A DNA stretch of 64,000 nucleotides from Setophaga petechia (GCA_024362935.1 JANCRA010000119.1:1400001-1464000); one strand, 5' to 3'; numbered from the stretch's first letter, positions 31,848 to 43,970 are shown. Notes: generated by a model from the letters alone, not told the origin. Made by a program: numbers and translations.

Positions 31848-32074
31848 CTGTCCCTGAGAGGGGCCTGAGAGCCGCAGTTGATCTCCCGGGGGCTCAGGGA
31901 GGAGCTGACATGTGAGGCCTCCCCGGGCACCAGCACCTTGGAGCTGGGGCCTCCCTCCATGTGTCACAGCTCTGGGACATTGCAGGTGGTGTTGAGGTGT
32001 CCAGAGAAGGTGGGGAAGACCTGCTGGCTCTCTCCTGGCTGCAGCACACCTGACAGGGGCAGGATACTCAAAGC
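31848..32074 (-). pseudogene. HYDIN: HYDIN-like exon with nonsense codon
   Basis: The exon is 227 bp, with acceptor TTCCATCCAG and donor GTGAGTC (31,841-31,847). It encodes LPLSGVLQPGESQQV, a hallmark of HYDIN repeats, and later GGPSSKVLVPGEAS. The Cys/Tyr expected in EL-C-HMEGG is TGA, so this exon cannot be read through. It shows that this gene copy is at least partly dead. Confidence 0.75.
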
Positions 32075-33366
32075 CTGGATGGAAGACAGGAGAGATTGAG
32101 GTGCTGAGCGTGGGAATGGATGCAGAAGAGCATCTTGGAGCAAAGTGCAGCTGTAGCCAGAGGGGCGTATTTCCCAAACACTGCCAGAATCACCCTCACC
32201 TCATCCTGCATCCATGCCACTGACCAGTGCAGGGACCATGGGGAAAATCTTCTCCCACACTCACGGGTCAATGCATTAATTAGTACATTACATGAAAGTG
32301 AACTGGGATGGCTCCGGGCAGTAGGAATTCTCTCTGATGCACAACTTGCCTTTAAAAAGTTTAAAAGCTTCCTGCTTTTAGAAAAGGAGGAAACTCAGAG
32401 TGAGAGCTCTTGGAGCTGAGGGAAGGAGTCCAGCCCAGCTCATCTCACTCCTGAGGCTCTTCCCCGCTCTCTCTGATTTAAATGCTGCTTTCTCAAGGTG
32501 CTACAGCAAAAGCTCCTGCAAAAATTTCCTGTGGAGCAGCTGAGGAGTTCCAGGGGGAGCAGTGTCCTCCAGTGGTGCTGCACAGCCTCCTTGGAAAGCC
32601 CTACAGCATGTCCTGCACGGCCTCTCCAACAAGCAGCTGCTCCAGCAGCCCTTTGTGATGGGCCTGCAGGGATGGGAGGACCCTCTGTGGCCAATGCTGA
32701 GGGCCCCCAGAGGCACTGGCAGCTGCAGCCCTGCTTGCCACACTGACAATGGGAGAGTGAGACAGATTCCCTCTTGCCTTCTGCGCTCCCAGGGGAGTGT
32801 GCGCCACGTCCAGGGAGCACCTGAATCCCTCCAAGCCTCGAGGGAGGTGAGGGTTTGCAGCAGTTGGTGCTGGCACCTGAAAAACAAGCCATTTTCTATG
32901 CTGGGAGGAAGAGACAGCCACTTTGCAAAGCCTCCCTTTGTCAGACAGCTCCAGGGCCAGCAGTGCAAGAGCAGCTCTGGGTGAAAGCAGAGCCCTGCAA
33001 ACAGGGAGTCTGGCTGCCTTGGGAAGAGGCTCCATGGAGATCAGGATCATCCCAGCTTGCTCTGGGAAGGAAGCTGGAGGTGTTACCATGATGATGCAGA
33101 GAAAAGCCTTGTCTTACACTGGGTAGGAAACAAGGCAAAAAATCCCACTGTCAGCACAGGTCTGTAGGATCTGAGTCAGCTTCTCCAAGGAAACCTCTCC
33201 TATTTCTCCCTTCCCATCAGCCCATGTCCAGCCACTGGTCCTGCTGCCCAGCCCACTGTCAGGGCACAGCACAGCAGGGCAGCAAAAAGGGAGCTCAGCA
33301 TGAGCAGGACTTGGTGCTGGCAGGCTGGGGAGGCAACACAAGCACTGGATGTTCAAGAAAATCTAC
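32075..33366. other. Intron-like sequence, no exon assigned
   Basis: Several frames up to 162 codons exist on both strands without recognisable domains. A weak minus candidate near 32,170-32,270 has a GTGAGG donor but no family match. Confidence 0.4.
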
Positions 33367-33529
33367 CTCTGCTCCTGAAGAGTGGGGAAAATCCAGCACT
33401 TCTTTGAGGGCTCTGGCTGCCTCCTCCTTTCCAATCCTGAAGTGCCTCCATTGAGATGCCAAGGAATCCAAACTGCTTCTCTTCCCCTTTGGTGGTTGGG
33501 GTTTGAATTTCAGTGGGTTAAGCTCATCT
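33367..33529 (-). pseudogene. Probable exon of the HYDIN-like gene
   Basis: The stretch is 163 bp between acceptor TATTTTCCAG and donor GTAGAT. It is open and encodes [20 protein letters not shown] and, later, FRIGKEEAARALKEV. It looks like a real basic/amphipathic exon and sits in order between recognised HYDIN exons, but I do not recognise the segment itself. Confidence 0.5.
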
Positions 33530-34011
33530 CTGGAAAATAAGATAACCGTGAACAGGGACCTGCAGTGGGAGGGAGGGATGCCTGCACCAGCAGCTCCTGG
33601 CCAGGATGCAGCCCCTGGGTGGGTGCTGGCACGTTGAACTGAGAAATGGTTGGATACAGCCCTTCCCAATCCAGTGGAGCAGGTCTGTTCTAAAGGCAGC
33701 CCAGGGATGACACTGAGGTGCTGCAGCAGCTGCAACTGCTTGCATGGAGCAACTACAGAGGACAGGCATGAACACCTTGTGGGGATGCCAAAAGCACAGT
33801 GGCAGAGGAAAAAACAAAGAAGGCAGCAAAAAGGTGAGATTAAGACACCGAGGGGCAGAGCCAGCCAGTGCTGAACCAGCACAGCCCCCCCAGTGCCCAA
33901 GGCCAGAAACTCTGCAGCTCCACCAGGAATTTATCAGGAATGTTCCCCTGACACTGCTGGGGGGTTGGTTGATATTTTCCAACACTCCCAGGTGACTCAT
34001 GTTGCATTCCC
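33530..34011. other. Intron-like sequence, nothing recognised
   Basis: No ORF or repeat of note. Confidence 0.45.
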
Positions 34012-34239
34012 CATCCATCCATCCATCCATCCATCCATCCATCCATCCATCCATCCATCCATCCATCCATATATCCATCCATATATCCATCCATCCATCC
34101 ATCCATCCATCCATCCATCCATCCATCCATCCATCCATCCATCCATCCATCCATATATCCATCCATATATCCATCCATCCATCCATCCATCCATCCATCC
34201 ATCCATCCATCCATCCATCCATCCATCCATCCATCCATC
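34012..34239. repeat. (ATCC)n microsatellite, about 228 bp
   Basis: CATC/ATCC tetranucleotides with two identical variant islands (CCATATATCCATCCATATATCC) near 34,067 and 34,152, which suggests that a larger block was duplicated. Confidence 0.99.
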
Positions 34240-35197
34240 AGCTGTGGTGCTGGGATCCTGCCAAGCTCTGCCAGCCTTGGGCTTGGGGAGATTTCTGCCA
34301 GCCGTCCTGAGCTCCATAATTGTGCTGTCCATGCCAGGAAGCAAGCTAGAAATATCTTTAAAAAATCCCAAACAAACCACAACAGGGAAACCTAAAAAGC
34401 CTTCAACAGCTCAACCCTGCTCAAGTTATTTCTTTAGGGACAGCTACCACTCTCCAGCTGAAATGCTGGGGTTTTGGGGAAAAAGAAAATTATGTGTTCA
34501 CCTCCAAACTGAAAAGGATTAAGGTAAGAGAACCTTTCAAGCTACAAATTATTGGCCCAAAGGCAAAAGCTTTGCAAGAAATCTCTGGTTAAGACCAGGC
34601 TGACAGGTAAACAACTGGTTCTTGTGGTGGGGAGAAACCCTCCTCTTTAAGGGAAGCAGCCTGATAGTTGAAAGCAACTGTTTGGTCAAACTTCAGGCTC
34701 CCTGGCACAGCCTGCATTGCCTGTCCCTCCTGTTCACTGATTTAAAGGCAGTGCCACAATGGCCCAGTTTCAGATGTTTGGTGCCATCCAGGGAATTTGG
34801 CCTCGTCATTTCCATGTGTCTTAATATAAGTTTCAATCCTTGCAACCACTCTTCAAATGCCAGCTTTCCTTTCTTTTACAGAAAGCTCAAGGTTCCCAGA
34901 AGTCTTCTGACATCCTCTTTTGTGCTCAGAGAGATGGCATTTTCAAACAGATGTTTCCAAAGTTAACAGCATTGGAAGGAATAATGAACTCCAATGCCCC
35001 TGGATCCCAGCTTAGCCGAACTCCATTCTGTGTCAGACACTGAGATTCCCACCTATGAGGCATGGGCTGTTTGTGCCCAACATCCCTCATGTCCTTCTCC
35101 CCAGCAGCCTGTGCCTGTTTTTTCCGGCAGAATCCCTGTCCCTGTGCCCCCTTCCAGGAGCAGCTGCACACAGGCTCACATCTCCCCTTGCCCTCAC
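34240..35197. other. Intron-like sequence, nothing recognised
   Basis: No exon or RNA gene is recognised. Confidence 0.45.
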
Positions 35198-35332
35198 CAG
35201 GGGGTTTCTCTCATCCCCGAACACGCCGATGGCAACGTTGGTGTGATGAGTGCCCAGGGCCTGCACTTCCACCACAACTAGGATCTCTGCTGTGCTCTGG
35301 GGCTGCACAATCCCAGAGGGTTTGGGGCTGGA
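35198..35332 (-). pseudogene. HYDIN: HYDIN-like exon, open frame
   Basis: The exon is 135 bp, donor GTGAGG at 35,192-35,197 and acceptor ending CTCTAG at about 35,333. It encodes QPQSTAEILVVVEVQALGT and IGVFGDERNPL, typical of a HYDIN repeat end. The frame is intact and in phase with the previous exon (35,809-35,944). Confidence 0.78.
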
Positions 35333-35808
35333 CTAGAGCACAGCAGAGTCCTCCTTGCGTTTCTGGAAGGGACAGAATGAAATGCAGCTTCAGAGGGACC
35401 TCTTAAGGAACTTTGGCTCCTTAACATCCATTGCAACAGCAACTTACACACAAGTTTAAAACTCCCCAGGACAAAGGGAAAAGGCACAAACAAGATGCAA
35501 GAATTGTAGGCTTAGCACTCCCAGGGGATCCTGCAAGGAGGCTGCCAGCACAGGCTTTGGTGTCTGTGGGTGCAGCAGCTTTTCACAACCCTCTAAGATC
35601 TCCCACAAGAAAACACCCTGAAGACTGGAACATCAACTGTTTCCTCAGGAGCTTCAACTACTTCCTAAAGTTTACAGTCGGGTGGGATCCTGTTCTCAGC
35701 AGATCTTTAAGACTGAATAGAAACCAGCAAGGTCTTATCCAAACCTTTTTTCCCCCTAATAATCTCCTCAATAATATTTGACAGGAGGAGGTGGATGTAA
35801 TGCCAAAC
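35333..35808. other. Intron between HYDIN-like exons
   Basis: No other feature is recognised. Confidence 0.5.
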
Positions 35809-35944
35809 CTGGGGAATAAGCCCGTAGCAGCCAGGAAGGTGGCTGGGATTCCTAATGATGATCTTCCTGTCACAGGGCACCTCCAGGTGGCACTCATCGT
35901 ACAGCAGCACTTGGGGGGACACTTGGAGCTCAGGAACGAGACAT
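35809..35944 (-). pseudogene. HYDIN: HYDIN-like exon, open frame
   Basis: The exon is 136 bp, acceptor CTCTGCCCAG and donor GTTTGG. It encodes CLVPELQVSPQVLLYDECHL and then RNPSHLPGCYGLIPQ, the classic start of a HYDIN beta-sandwich unit. It joins in phase to the exon at 37,179-37,279. Confidence 0.82.
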
Positions 35945-37178
35945 CTGGGCAGAGAGATGACCCCAGGGGAATCAGAGATACTGAGAGAATGGAGATTCAA
36001 AGATTGGGAAATGGACCAGAACACATTGGTCACTGTCAAATGCACATTGAACAGCCCTACAGTGATCAATTGCCTTCTACCTCTTTCCACTCCAACGTGT
36101 CTTGTCAAGGAGGGGCAAACCCTGAGAGGCAGCACCCAGAGGCTGCCAAGTGCCCCAGGCAGAGCACTTTGCCAGAGCTGCCTCAGCCCCTTCTTTACCC
36201 AAGAAGGCTGCAAGGACTCTTGGAACAGTCCCAGTGACCCACGAGCTCTGGGGGAGCTTTCCCAACAAGGATCAGTGCTCCCTGAGGCTGAAGGAACACA
36301 CAGCTCCAGGGTCTCAGTAAAAATGACTCCCTTCTCTGCCATGGTGCTGTTGCCCTGCCTGAGAACTCAGCTCTGTGCCCCAGCCCTGGAGGGCACGAGA
36401 CAGCAGCTGCCCCACAGAGGGGCTGATCAGCCCCTGCCAGGCCCTGCAGCTCCCTGGCTCCTTCACTGCACAGCTCCAGGCACTGCCTGGCCCCAGCTCC
36501 ACCTGCTGTACAGAATGGCAGCCCAGGCACTGCCTGGGTGGCTCTGCCTGGCACAGGGAACAGCACCAGGGAGCTGCATCCCTCTGGGCGTTGCACTGAC
36601 ACCTTCAGCAGCACAGCAGGATGGAATTCTGCTGCAGCAACAATGACTTTTGGTCTCAACTCTGAGAACATTAAAGCTCAAAATGGGAAGCAGAGGAAAG
36701 GAGAAAAACTGGAGCTGACCTGCCACACCAAGGGCTGCTTTCCCCTCGTCAGACCTTGCCCTCCCCACTCTTGCTGGGAGCCACCTCCCCCCTGCCATGT
36801 GCCCTCATGGATAGAGCCAGACCCTGACTCTCAGCAGCTGCCTGGTGTGGCCCAAACCAGTGCATGGTGCTCACAACCAGCACAACTCCACCTCTTGCAG
36901 CAAGAAGGAGAGGAGGCCCTCGGGAAATTTGTTCCACCTCAAGCACCAAAAATCAGGTCAATCAATTATATCATTCCTGGGCCCTTTAGAAGAGGGCCCA
37001 GGAGCGTGCTGGGCTGTGAGCAGGGGTGCTTTTCACCACAGGCTGCTGCCCAAGCACTGCTGTTCTCATGCCCAGCTGGCACAACAGGAGGGCATTCAGC
37101 AGCACTTCTCCTTGGCAGCTGCAGCCAGCACAGCCTGGGCAAGGCAGTGCCTGGGGGAGGCCAGGCAAGGGCTGGTAC
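35945..37178. other. Intron between HYDIN-like exons
   Basis: The GC-rich parts give long chance frames on both strands. No exon or repeat is recognised. Confidence 0.5.
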
Positions 37179-37279
37179 CTGGCTGTGATGATCAGGGCTG
37201 CCACTCCCTTGCCAATACCCTCCAGGTCCACCAGCAATCTCCTGTAGAACTCCATCACTGTACTGGAGCACAGAGTCAC
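37179..37279 (-). pseudogene. HYDIN: HYDIN-like exon, open frame
   Basis: The exon is 101 bp, acceptor CTTCCACCAG and donor GTACCA. It encodes VTLCSSTVMEFYRRLLVDLE and GVAALIITAR, strongly HYDIN-like. Phase fits exons on both sides. Confidence 0.83.
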
Positions 37280-37699
37280 CTGGTGGAAGAGAAGAACAGT
37301 CAATTCTTCCTTCCAAAAGCTCATTACCCACGCGTGATATCCTCCAGTTCTTGAGAGAGGGTTTGGTCTTAATTCTTCTGCTGCTCCATGTGTAGAGCAC
37401 AGTCTCAGAGTAACAAAAGCCTTCTGGCAGTACCAGATTTGTTAAACACACCTTGCTATCAGGGCACAGGTCAGCTACATGAAAACATAAGACTACAGCT
37501 CTATGCACCATTATATTCAAATTAAGGGGACAATTTCCCATCTGACTACAAAGACATCCATGCAGAGGAAATCTGACTTGAACACAAGGAGTTCAGCTTT
37601 ACAGCAGGAAGATGAGGGCAAAGTGTGTCCCAGCAAGTGCTGGGCAGTTCATGGCTGCCCTGGGACCCCGAGCCCAGGCAGGCTCTGAGAGCTCTGGCC
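37280..37699. other. Intron of the HYDIN-like gene, nothing recognised
   Basis: No exon, RNA gene or repeat is seen. Confidence 0.5.
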
Positions 37700-37940
37700 C
37701 CACGCCAGGAGTGGGGAACTGCCCCAGGGGGGGCATCTACCAGAGGCAGAACCCTCAGAACTGCCCCGGGGGGGGCATTTACCAGAGGCAGAACCCTCAG
37801 GAGTGCCCCGAGGGGGGGGACATTTATCAGAGGTAGAACCCTCAGAGCCAGAACTGCCCATGGGGGGGCATTTAACAGAGGCAGAACCCCCAGAACTGCC
37901 CCAGGAGGGGCATTTACCAGAGGCAGAACCCTCAGAGCCA
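37700..37940. repeat. VNTR of 42-50 bp units, 5 copies
   Basis: The unit is AACTGCCCC, a G run, CATTTACCAGAGGCAGAACCCTCAG. Long G runs (7-9) vary between units. Confidence 0.92.
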
Positions 37941-38917
37941 CTTGCTCTATGCTGCAAGAGACAAGCCACCACAGGGACCAGGCAATGGAGAAAGGAGGAG
38001 GCTCTCTGTCCTGAAGTTCCACAGGAAGGATTTATTCCAAGCAAAGGGATCAGAGCCAAAAGAGCCCTGGGCACTCGTGGGCAAGGGCTTTTGTACAGAC
38101 ACAAATCAGGGATGGATACAAACAGCAACCCTCCCCTGAGGGAATCCTCAGGGGAGCACTGAGGGAATTACATCAAGTATCTGGGGCCACTTGGGGTAGG
38201 AGGGTGGAGAGGATGGCTCACTAGGGCCAATGGGGACTCCAGGAATAGGGGAATTCCAAAGGGGTGTTGCAGACAGGGATTGGCTCCAGGTTAAATTGGC
38301 AAAGAAGGCTGGGGAACAAAAGGGGCTGGGTTTGACAGGCAGGGAAAGAGCTGGAACAAGGGGAAGGGAATGGCATGAGGGACAGCTTTGAGGGAGGGTA
38401 AAACCCACAGGTAAGCCACGGGGAGAACATGGGAGTACAACAGAAGAAACCACTTAACAAGGAATCGATAAAATAAATTTGAACTGCTACACATGGATGC
38501 AGAGTTTTTGTCTCCACTGGAGATTCCTGCAGTGAACACAAATCATTCTGCTCCCCAGGAGGGGGAAATGAGACCAAGAAGAAAAGCTAACTGCTTTTTA
38601 CAATGACATCTCTCTAGCAGCTACCTTCTGCCCTCATCCTTGCTCTGCCCACTTGGAATTAAATCAGTCACTCTCAAAAACACAAGAATGGCTTCAGGCC
38701 TTGACCATAAGGTATGTGACCTCAGCGTATGATTTTGGAAACCAAACAGTGCTCTCTGAGGAACATCCCGAGTAAGCCAGCTAGCAGAGGCCTCCCAGCA
38801 GTGCAGATCTCTCACTGCCAGGATGCTCCAAGCTGGTACCAGAGCTAAAGCCCTCCCACATTGCAGTGGAGCTCCAGCGCTGGTGCTGCAGCATCTGTGG
38901 CTGGGCTCTTGCCGTAC
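37941..38917. other. Intron of the HYDIN-like gene, nothing recognised
   Basis: No exon, RNA gene or clear mobile element was seen. Confidence 0.45.
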
Positions 38918-39150
38918 CTCCATGTCCTGGTGTCCCTGGGGGAGGATGGTGCCTTGGCTGGGATTCACACTGAACTCCCTGGGCTCCACATAGAAATGGA
39001 TTCCCTTCCTCCAGGCCGGGTTGGTGTTCCTGCAGATCTGATCCACGCTGTCCACAGCCGGCTGCGTGCCATCGTCCGACATGCGGAGCTGGAACGTCAG
39101 GGGCACCGGGGAGCTGTTGCTGAGGCGGCAGCGCTGCGTGCAGGGAAAGC
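38918..39150 (-). pseudogene. HYDIN: HYDIN-like exon, open frame
   Basis: The exon is 233 bp, acceptor CCTTGCCCAG and donor GTACGG. It encodes RLSNSSPVPLTFQLRM, a PAWRKGIHF stretch and FSVNPSQGTILPQGHQD, all HYDIN repeat signatures. The frame is open and in phase with 41,318-41,385 upstream and 37,179-37,279 downstream. Confidence 0.85.
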
Positions 39151-40427
39151 CTGGGCAAGGACACAAATATCCATTCAGGCACCCAGCATGGCATGATCCT
39201 GGAGGGAATATCCTGGCAGGATGAAAGTGGGATTGGAGTTGAGCTCTTTATTATCTGAACTACAGCTCACCCAGAAGCTGCATGAGGAATCAATCGTCAC
39301 TGAGTTCCCTTTGAGACAGATTCCAGACTGCAGCCTTGAAAATGCCCACTCCTAGCCCTGCTGAACACTGCAAGCTTCTCTCTTTGTGATGGGGAGGAGC
39401 TCCCTCACCTGCCCCAAATCAGCACCAGTTATCTCTCAGTGATGAGTGTGCACCTAGACTCAGCATTTACTCTGAGAATTCAAGCTGTCAAATTCCCTGG
39501 TCAGCCTGCCAACACTCCCACCGTTTTCAAGATATGTAAACAGTGAGTCGTCATTGAGAAGAAGCTAGAGCAAAAGAAAGTGAGGATGGAATCAGGAACT
39601 AGAACGTGATGCAAAGCACCCAAACGCAGCTTGTCTCTACAGGATCCTTAAGGCATCTCTTGGTTTGGGCTGAACAGACTGAGCACGTGACAGCTCAGAG
39701 CCCACTCAACTGGGGGCACAGCCAAGCCTTGCTTTGAGATTGGCAATTAGGAACCACGTCCCACCTCAGCCAACAAACAGGGACATAACAGCCATGCTGC
39801 TCACTGGGATTGCTGCCTGCAAGGGTTTACCCCACTTTGGCTCTGAGATTTGCTTTCCATCCTGCAAAGCCAGAGATACAGCCACTCATAGTGGGGATGT
39901 CCTGCAGAGCCTGCAGAGCAGCCGCAGCCTGCTCTGCAGTGCACATCTGACTGGGCTGGCCAGCTCTGTGGGGAGGAGACTTCTCCCCAGGCCTGCTCAC
40001 CAAGAGCATCTGCAACACAGATGGGGAGAAAAAACAACTGCAGGTGCAGCCCAGAGCTTCTCTGTGCCCATCCAAGTGACCACTGCCAGCTCCAGCAGGG
40101 ACTCCAGCAGGGAGGCAAGAGAGGCACAAAAAGGACAAAGCCAGATGTCAAAACCTCAACTGAGACTGTGGTCAGCACATGCAGACAACAGTCAACACTT
40201 ACAAAGAAGCAAAGATATAACAGCTGCCTTCAGCTGAAGAGATCTTAGGAATGCAATCGCATTCCTCAGAATCAATCTCTTGCTTCAGAACCGTATTTCC
40301 ATCTGTTGCCTTTTTTGTTTCATTTCTTCAAAAGGCAACTTGACAAGTACCTCCGTGGTGATGCAGGCTGGGGAAGAAAAAGTTCAGGAAAGGCAATGAC
40401 TTTCTTTCAGAAGTTCATTAACTTCAT
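39151..40427. other. Intron of the HYDIN-like gene, nothing recognised
   Basis: No exon, RNA gene or strong repeat was seen. Confidence 0.45.
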
Positions 40428-41110
40428 TGTTCTGGGTTTAGGCTTGGCAGTGAATGTTGCCCTTGGTCTGGGAAGGGGGAGAGGGGTTTTGGGGGGTTTT
40501 GGCCCTGGGCTGGGCTTTTCCCTTGGGGGTTTTTGGGAGTTGTGGCACGATGCCGTGGGCAGCTGTGCAGTGGGAGCTGAGGCTGGGCAGGGAACGGAGC
40601 TTCCCTTCCTCCCGCTGGGGTCGCAGCTCGGCCAGTGCTGCTGTGGGAGGTTGTGCTTGGCCCGGGGCTGCCCTGGCTGCAGCTCAGCGCTGGCATCGAC
40701 CCTGCCTGCCTGCCCCGCTCCTGCCTGCTGCTGCTGGGCACTGCCCACATCCCCCTGCCCTTTGGGGCTTTGCACAAGGAGCATTTCCTTCCTGCCTGCC
40801 CTCCCTCCTTCCCTCCTTCCCTGCCAGTGCCAGCTGGGAGGGGATCCCTGCCCGTCCCGAGCCCACAGCTCCTCCTGCTGGGACCAGAGCTCCACCAAAG
40901 GGGCAAAACGGGACTTTGCGCCTGGGAAACGTCTGTTCCTGCCTGGATGTCTGTGCTGTCCTGATAGAGTCTAGGAAAGAACTGTTATTCCTTTTCCCAT
41001 AGTTTTGCCTGGGAGCCCTGTCATTTCAAAGGGATAATAATTTGGAGGGAGGGGCTCATCTTTCCATTGCAGGAAGATTCCCACCTTCCTTGGCAGACAT
41101 CTGTCTTTTA
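40428..41110 (+). repeat. ERVL-type solo LTR inside the HYDIN-like gene
   Basis: It starts TGTTCTGGGTT. Its last 150 bp (GAACTGTTATTCCTTTTCCCATA, GGGAGCC, GATAATAATTTGGAGGGA) align with 55,200-55,350, the LTR after the ERVL provirus. The middle is GC-rich. Confidence 0.65.
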
Positions 41111-41317
41111 AAGCAGCACAGAGACACCAGAAAATACTGACTTTCTATTCCTTGCTTCCATTGGATTTCCCAATGGCAAAATGCCCCCTGAGGCAGCAGC
41201 AGCAGCCCTGCAGTTCACAGCCTGGAGAGGCTGCTTAGGCAGAGCATGGGTGAGGGATGCTTTTCTGTTGGAAGGCACAGATCCCTGACGCTGTGTCCCA
41301 GCCCAGGGAACACTCAC

Positions 41318-41385
41318 CAAAGGAGACGTCCCCGAAGTCGAGCTCAGGGAGGTCGAAGTGTAAACTCGGTGCAGTGACGCTGCCC
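41318..41385 (-). pseudogene. HYDIN: HYDIN-like exon, open frame
   Basis: The exon is 68 bp, acceptor GGCCTCCAG and donor GTGAGT. It encodes GSVTAPSLHFDLPELDFGDV and joins in phase to the exon at 43,316-43,539. Confidence 0.82.
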
Positions 41386-43315
41386 CTGGAGGCCGAGGAC
41401 AGAGCAGGAAATGGCTCGGTTAAAGGAATTGCAAAGGTCCGGCTGTCGTGGCTTGGAGGCACAAAACCTGGGCTCAGGGCACCCTGGGTTTCCAATCAAC
41501 ACAGCCCCGTGTGCTCAGCACAGGGCCCTGGGCACAGGAGGCAGCTCAAGCCAAGTGGCAGCAGCCAACAGCCCCTGATGGGCTCTGGGCACAGGGCAGG
41601 CAGGAGAAGCCCCCGGGTTGCTGGGGGGTCCCATCGAGGACCCTGAACACACACCCAGACATGGCTCTGTGCCTCAGTTTCCCCATCTGCAATGGGATGG
41701 ACATCAAGGTGTCCCCACAAACTTCTGCAAGCAGCCCTTCCAGCCACAGCTTCCCTGCTTTGCTCCTTCTTAGCTGGAACTGCTGTTCCCATGGAGGAGC
41801 TTTCTCAGGAGAGTTTGACCCACACAATCATTACAGACAGAGTTCTGAGACACGAATCCAGGGCATTCCCAAACATCCTCTGAAAAGAGCAGCAACAGTT
41901 CTACACAGGGCACAGATGAATCCTGGAGGAAAGGACCAGCTTGTCACCAGTGCACCAGCTGGCACAGCCAAGAGCAAGAGCTTCAACAAGCAAACATGGG
42001 TGTCCTGAATCTAGCACAGCACCTTACCTGCCCTTGAACTCAGCAGACACACTCCAAAAGCCACCAACATCCCCTGAAATCAGCACTTGAAGCTGCACAA
42101 CACTCACCAGTTGATTTCATGGTTGATGCCAATCAGTGCCCACTCTGCCCTTTGGTTCAAAATCCAGGAGCAGTGACCTGGGCCTTGTGTTGTATTCATA
42201 AGACTGCCCCTGGCTCTGCTCTGCACATCTCAACAAGAGACACCAGCCCTTGCTCAAGGAGAAAGCTGCTTATGCAATAACTTGCCATGACCACTTTGGA
42301 GGAGGGACAGAGGAAAATCAATTATTTGATGGTGAAAGGTTCCCTCTTGATTTCCAAAGTAAAAAAGCAGCACTTTCCTCCAAAAACAAGCCAGCATCAT
42401 TGTTTCTCTACTATGGGCAGACCTACTGACCACTTTTCTCTTGCTCAGTAATAACTTTCTTGCTTTTTTTAATCTATCTCCCTCATCTCATTGATATAGT
42501 CGACTGCAGATTGCTTTCATTCCTTTACTGTCTTGAGCCAGTGCCTCCCAACAGCAGCAGCCCAGCTCCAAGGCTCTAGAGCAGCCAGCATCAGCTCTCC
42601 TGGTTCCACTGGCATTATCCTGCCAGCACATGGCTCAGGATAGCAGGGCCAAGCCCAATGCTGCTGTGGTGCTGAGCACTGACCTCTGCCTCCCCTATGA
42701 TCAGCCCTTCTCCCTTTTGGTGGGCCAGGATTGTCTCTTGCCATGGCACAAGCCCATGGGATGGTGCCCAAGTCCTTGGGACAGTTCCTGCTGCACAGTT
42801 CCCTGACTCCCACATCAGCCCTTTGATGGCTGTGCAAAGGAGGCACCAGAGCCCTCTGCGCACAGGAGCTGGGAGCACAGCTTGTCCCCACAGCATGGCC
42901 ATGAGAGCTGAGCTGAGGCTGCTGCTGCCCATGTAGGATGGATTATTCACACAAGTTTTTACAAACACTGCTGCTGCTGGGGCAGAATCACCCAGGCTGG
43001 CCCATCTCCAGAGCCCTGGGGGCCTTACACCTTGTTCAGGTGGGACATCCCAGAGCAGCTGCTGCCCAAAGCTGATCCATCCCACTGCCTGCCATGGCCC
43101 AAGGCACAGGGAGATCCCTGCAGGGAGGAGTCATTCCAGCTCCCAGCTACCACCCAGGGCAGGAGGCATCCTCACACTAAGGCAATGCCAGGATCAAGGC
43201 AGAGATGAAGACCTCAGGAAACACCTTTTTTCTCTGCTCCACCTCAAAAGGAGGTAGGTGGGGGATGCCTCAGAAAAAGCCACAGATGTGCCCACCAAGC
43301 TTGCAGGATCTTTAC
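41386..43315. other. Intron of the HYDIN-like gene
   Basis: About 1.9 kb with no recognised exon or repeat family. Confidence 0.45.
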
Positions 43316-43539
43316 TTGATAGTCCAAATTGCAGAAATAGGAGATCCAGCCACACTGAACTGGAACTCTTGCTCAAACCTCCACACTATGGTGGCACTGA
43401 AAGAGATCTGAACAGTCTGGGTCCCACCTGGTGCAATGATGCCCTCCTCGGGTGCAAACTTGAAGCAGAAGCCCACGTTCGCAGTTGAAGGGATATAGGT
43501 AAAGGGAGCATCAATAGCTCGTAGGTTAATCAGTTCCAC
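43316..43539 (-). pseudogene. HYDIN: HYDIN-like exon, most upstream one visible
   Basis: The exon is 224 bp, acceptor TGCTGCTGCAG and donor GTAAAG. The encoded unit ends EFQFSVAGSPISAIW. It is the twin of 19,930-20,153. From here five further exons (41,318, 38,918, 37,179, 35,809, 35,198) read on in one phase without a stop, so the 5' part of this copy could be expressed. Stops occur only in the exons near 32 kb and 29.8 kb. Confidence 0.85.
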
Positions 43540-43970
43540 CTGCAGCAGCAAGAAAGTGAAGTAGAAATCCATGTGGAACCCTCCCTTCTTGTGAGTTCTT
43601 GTTCCATGATGAAATGAACACCCAGAAAAGGCAGAAGATGCTTTGTGCTGCTGGATGGCAGAAGTCAAAAGATACAACAGGACAAGTTCTACCTTTGGGT
43701 TTCCATGCAGAGCAGTGGTAACTACACAGAACTGCAGTCACCCTGAGGTTATCCCATGGACACAGAGCAGTGCACCTCTGCTCAGCAGCACCAAGCTCAT
43801 TGAGAGCTGGCCCTGAGAGCAACATGGGCTGATTGCAGCTGCTTAGGGAATCACCCCAGAGCTGCTGCTGCCCCAGTGAGCACAGCTCCAACAGCACCAT
43901 CTACTCATTCACCTTTTCCTAGACCATGAAAACAATACATTGAGAATGAGGCATCAGCATCAAAATGTAC
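43540..43970 (-). repeat. Intron segment duplicated at 20,154-20,576
   Basis: This is the right-hand partner of the duplication. Similarity continues to about ...CATCAGCATCAAAATGTA.AGA. Confidence 0.9.

Noticed and set aside
33524..34310. Long frames encoding (MDGW)n and (SIHP)n
   Set aside because: They are translations of the (ATCC)n microsatellite, open because four-base units without stops read in every frame.
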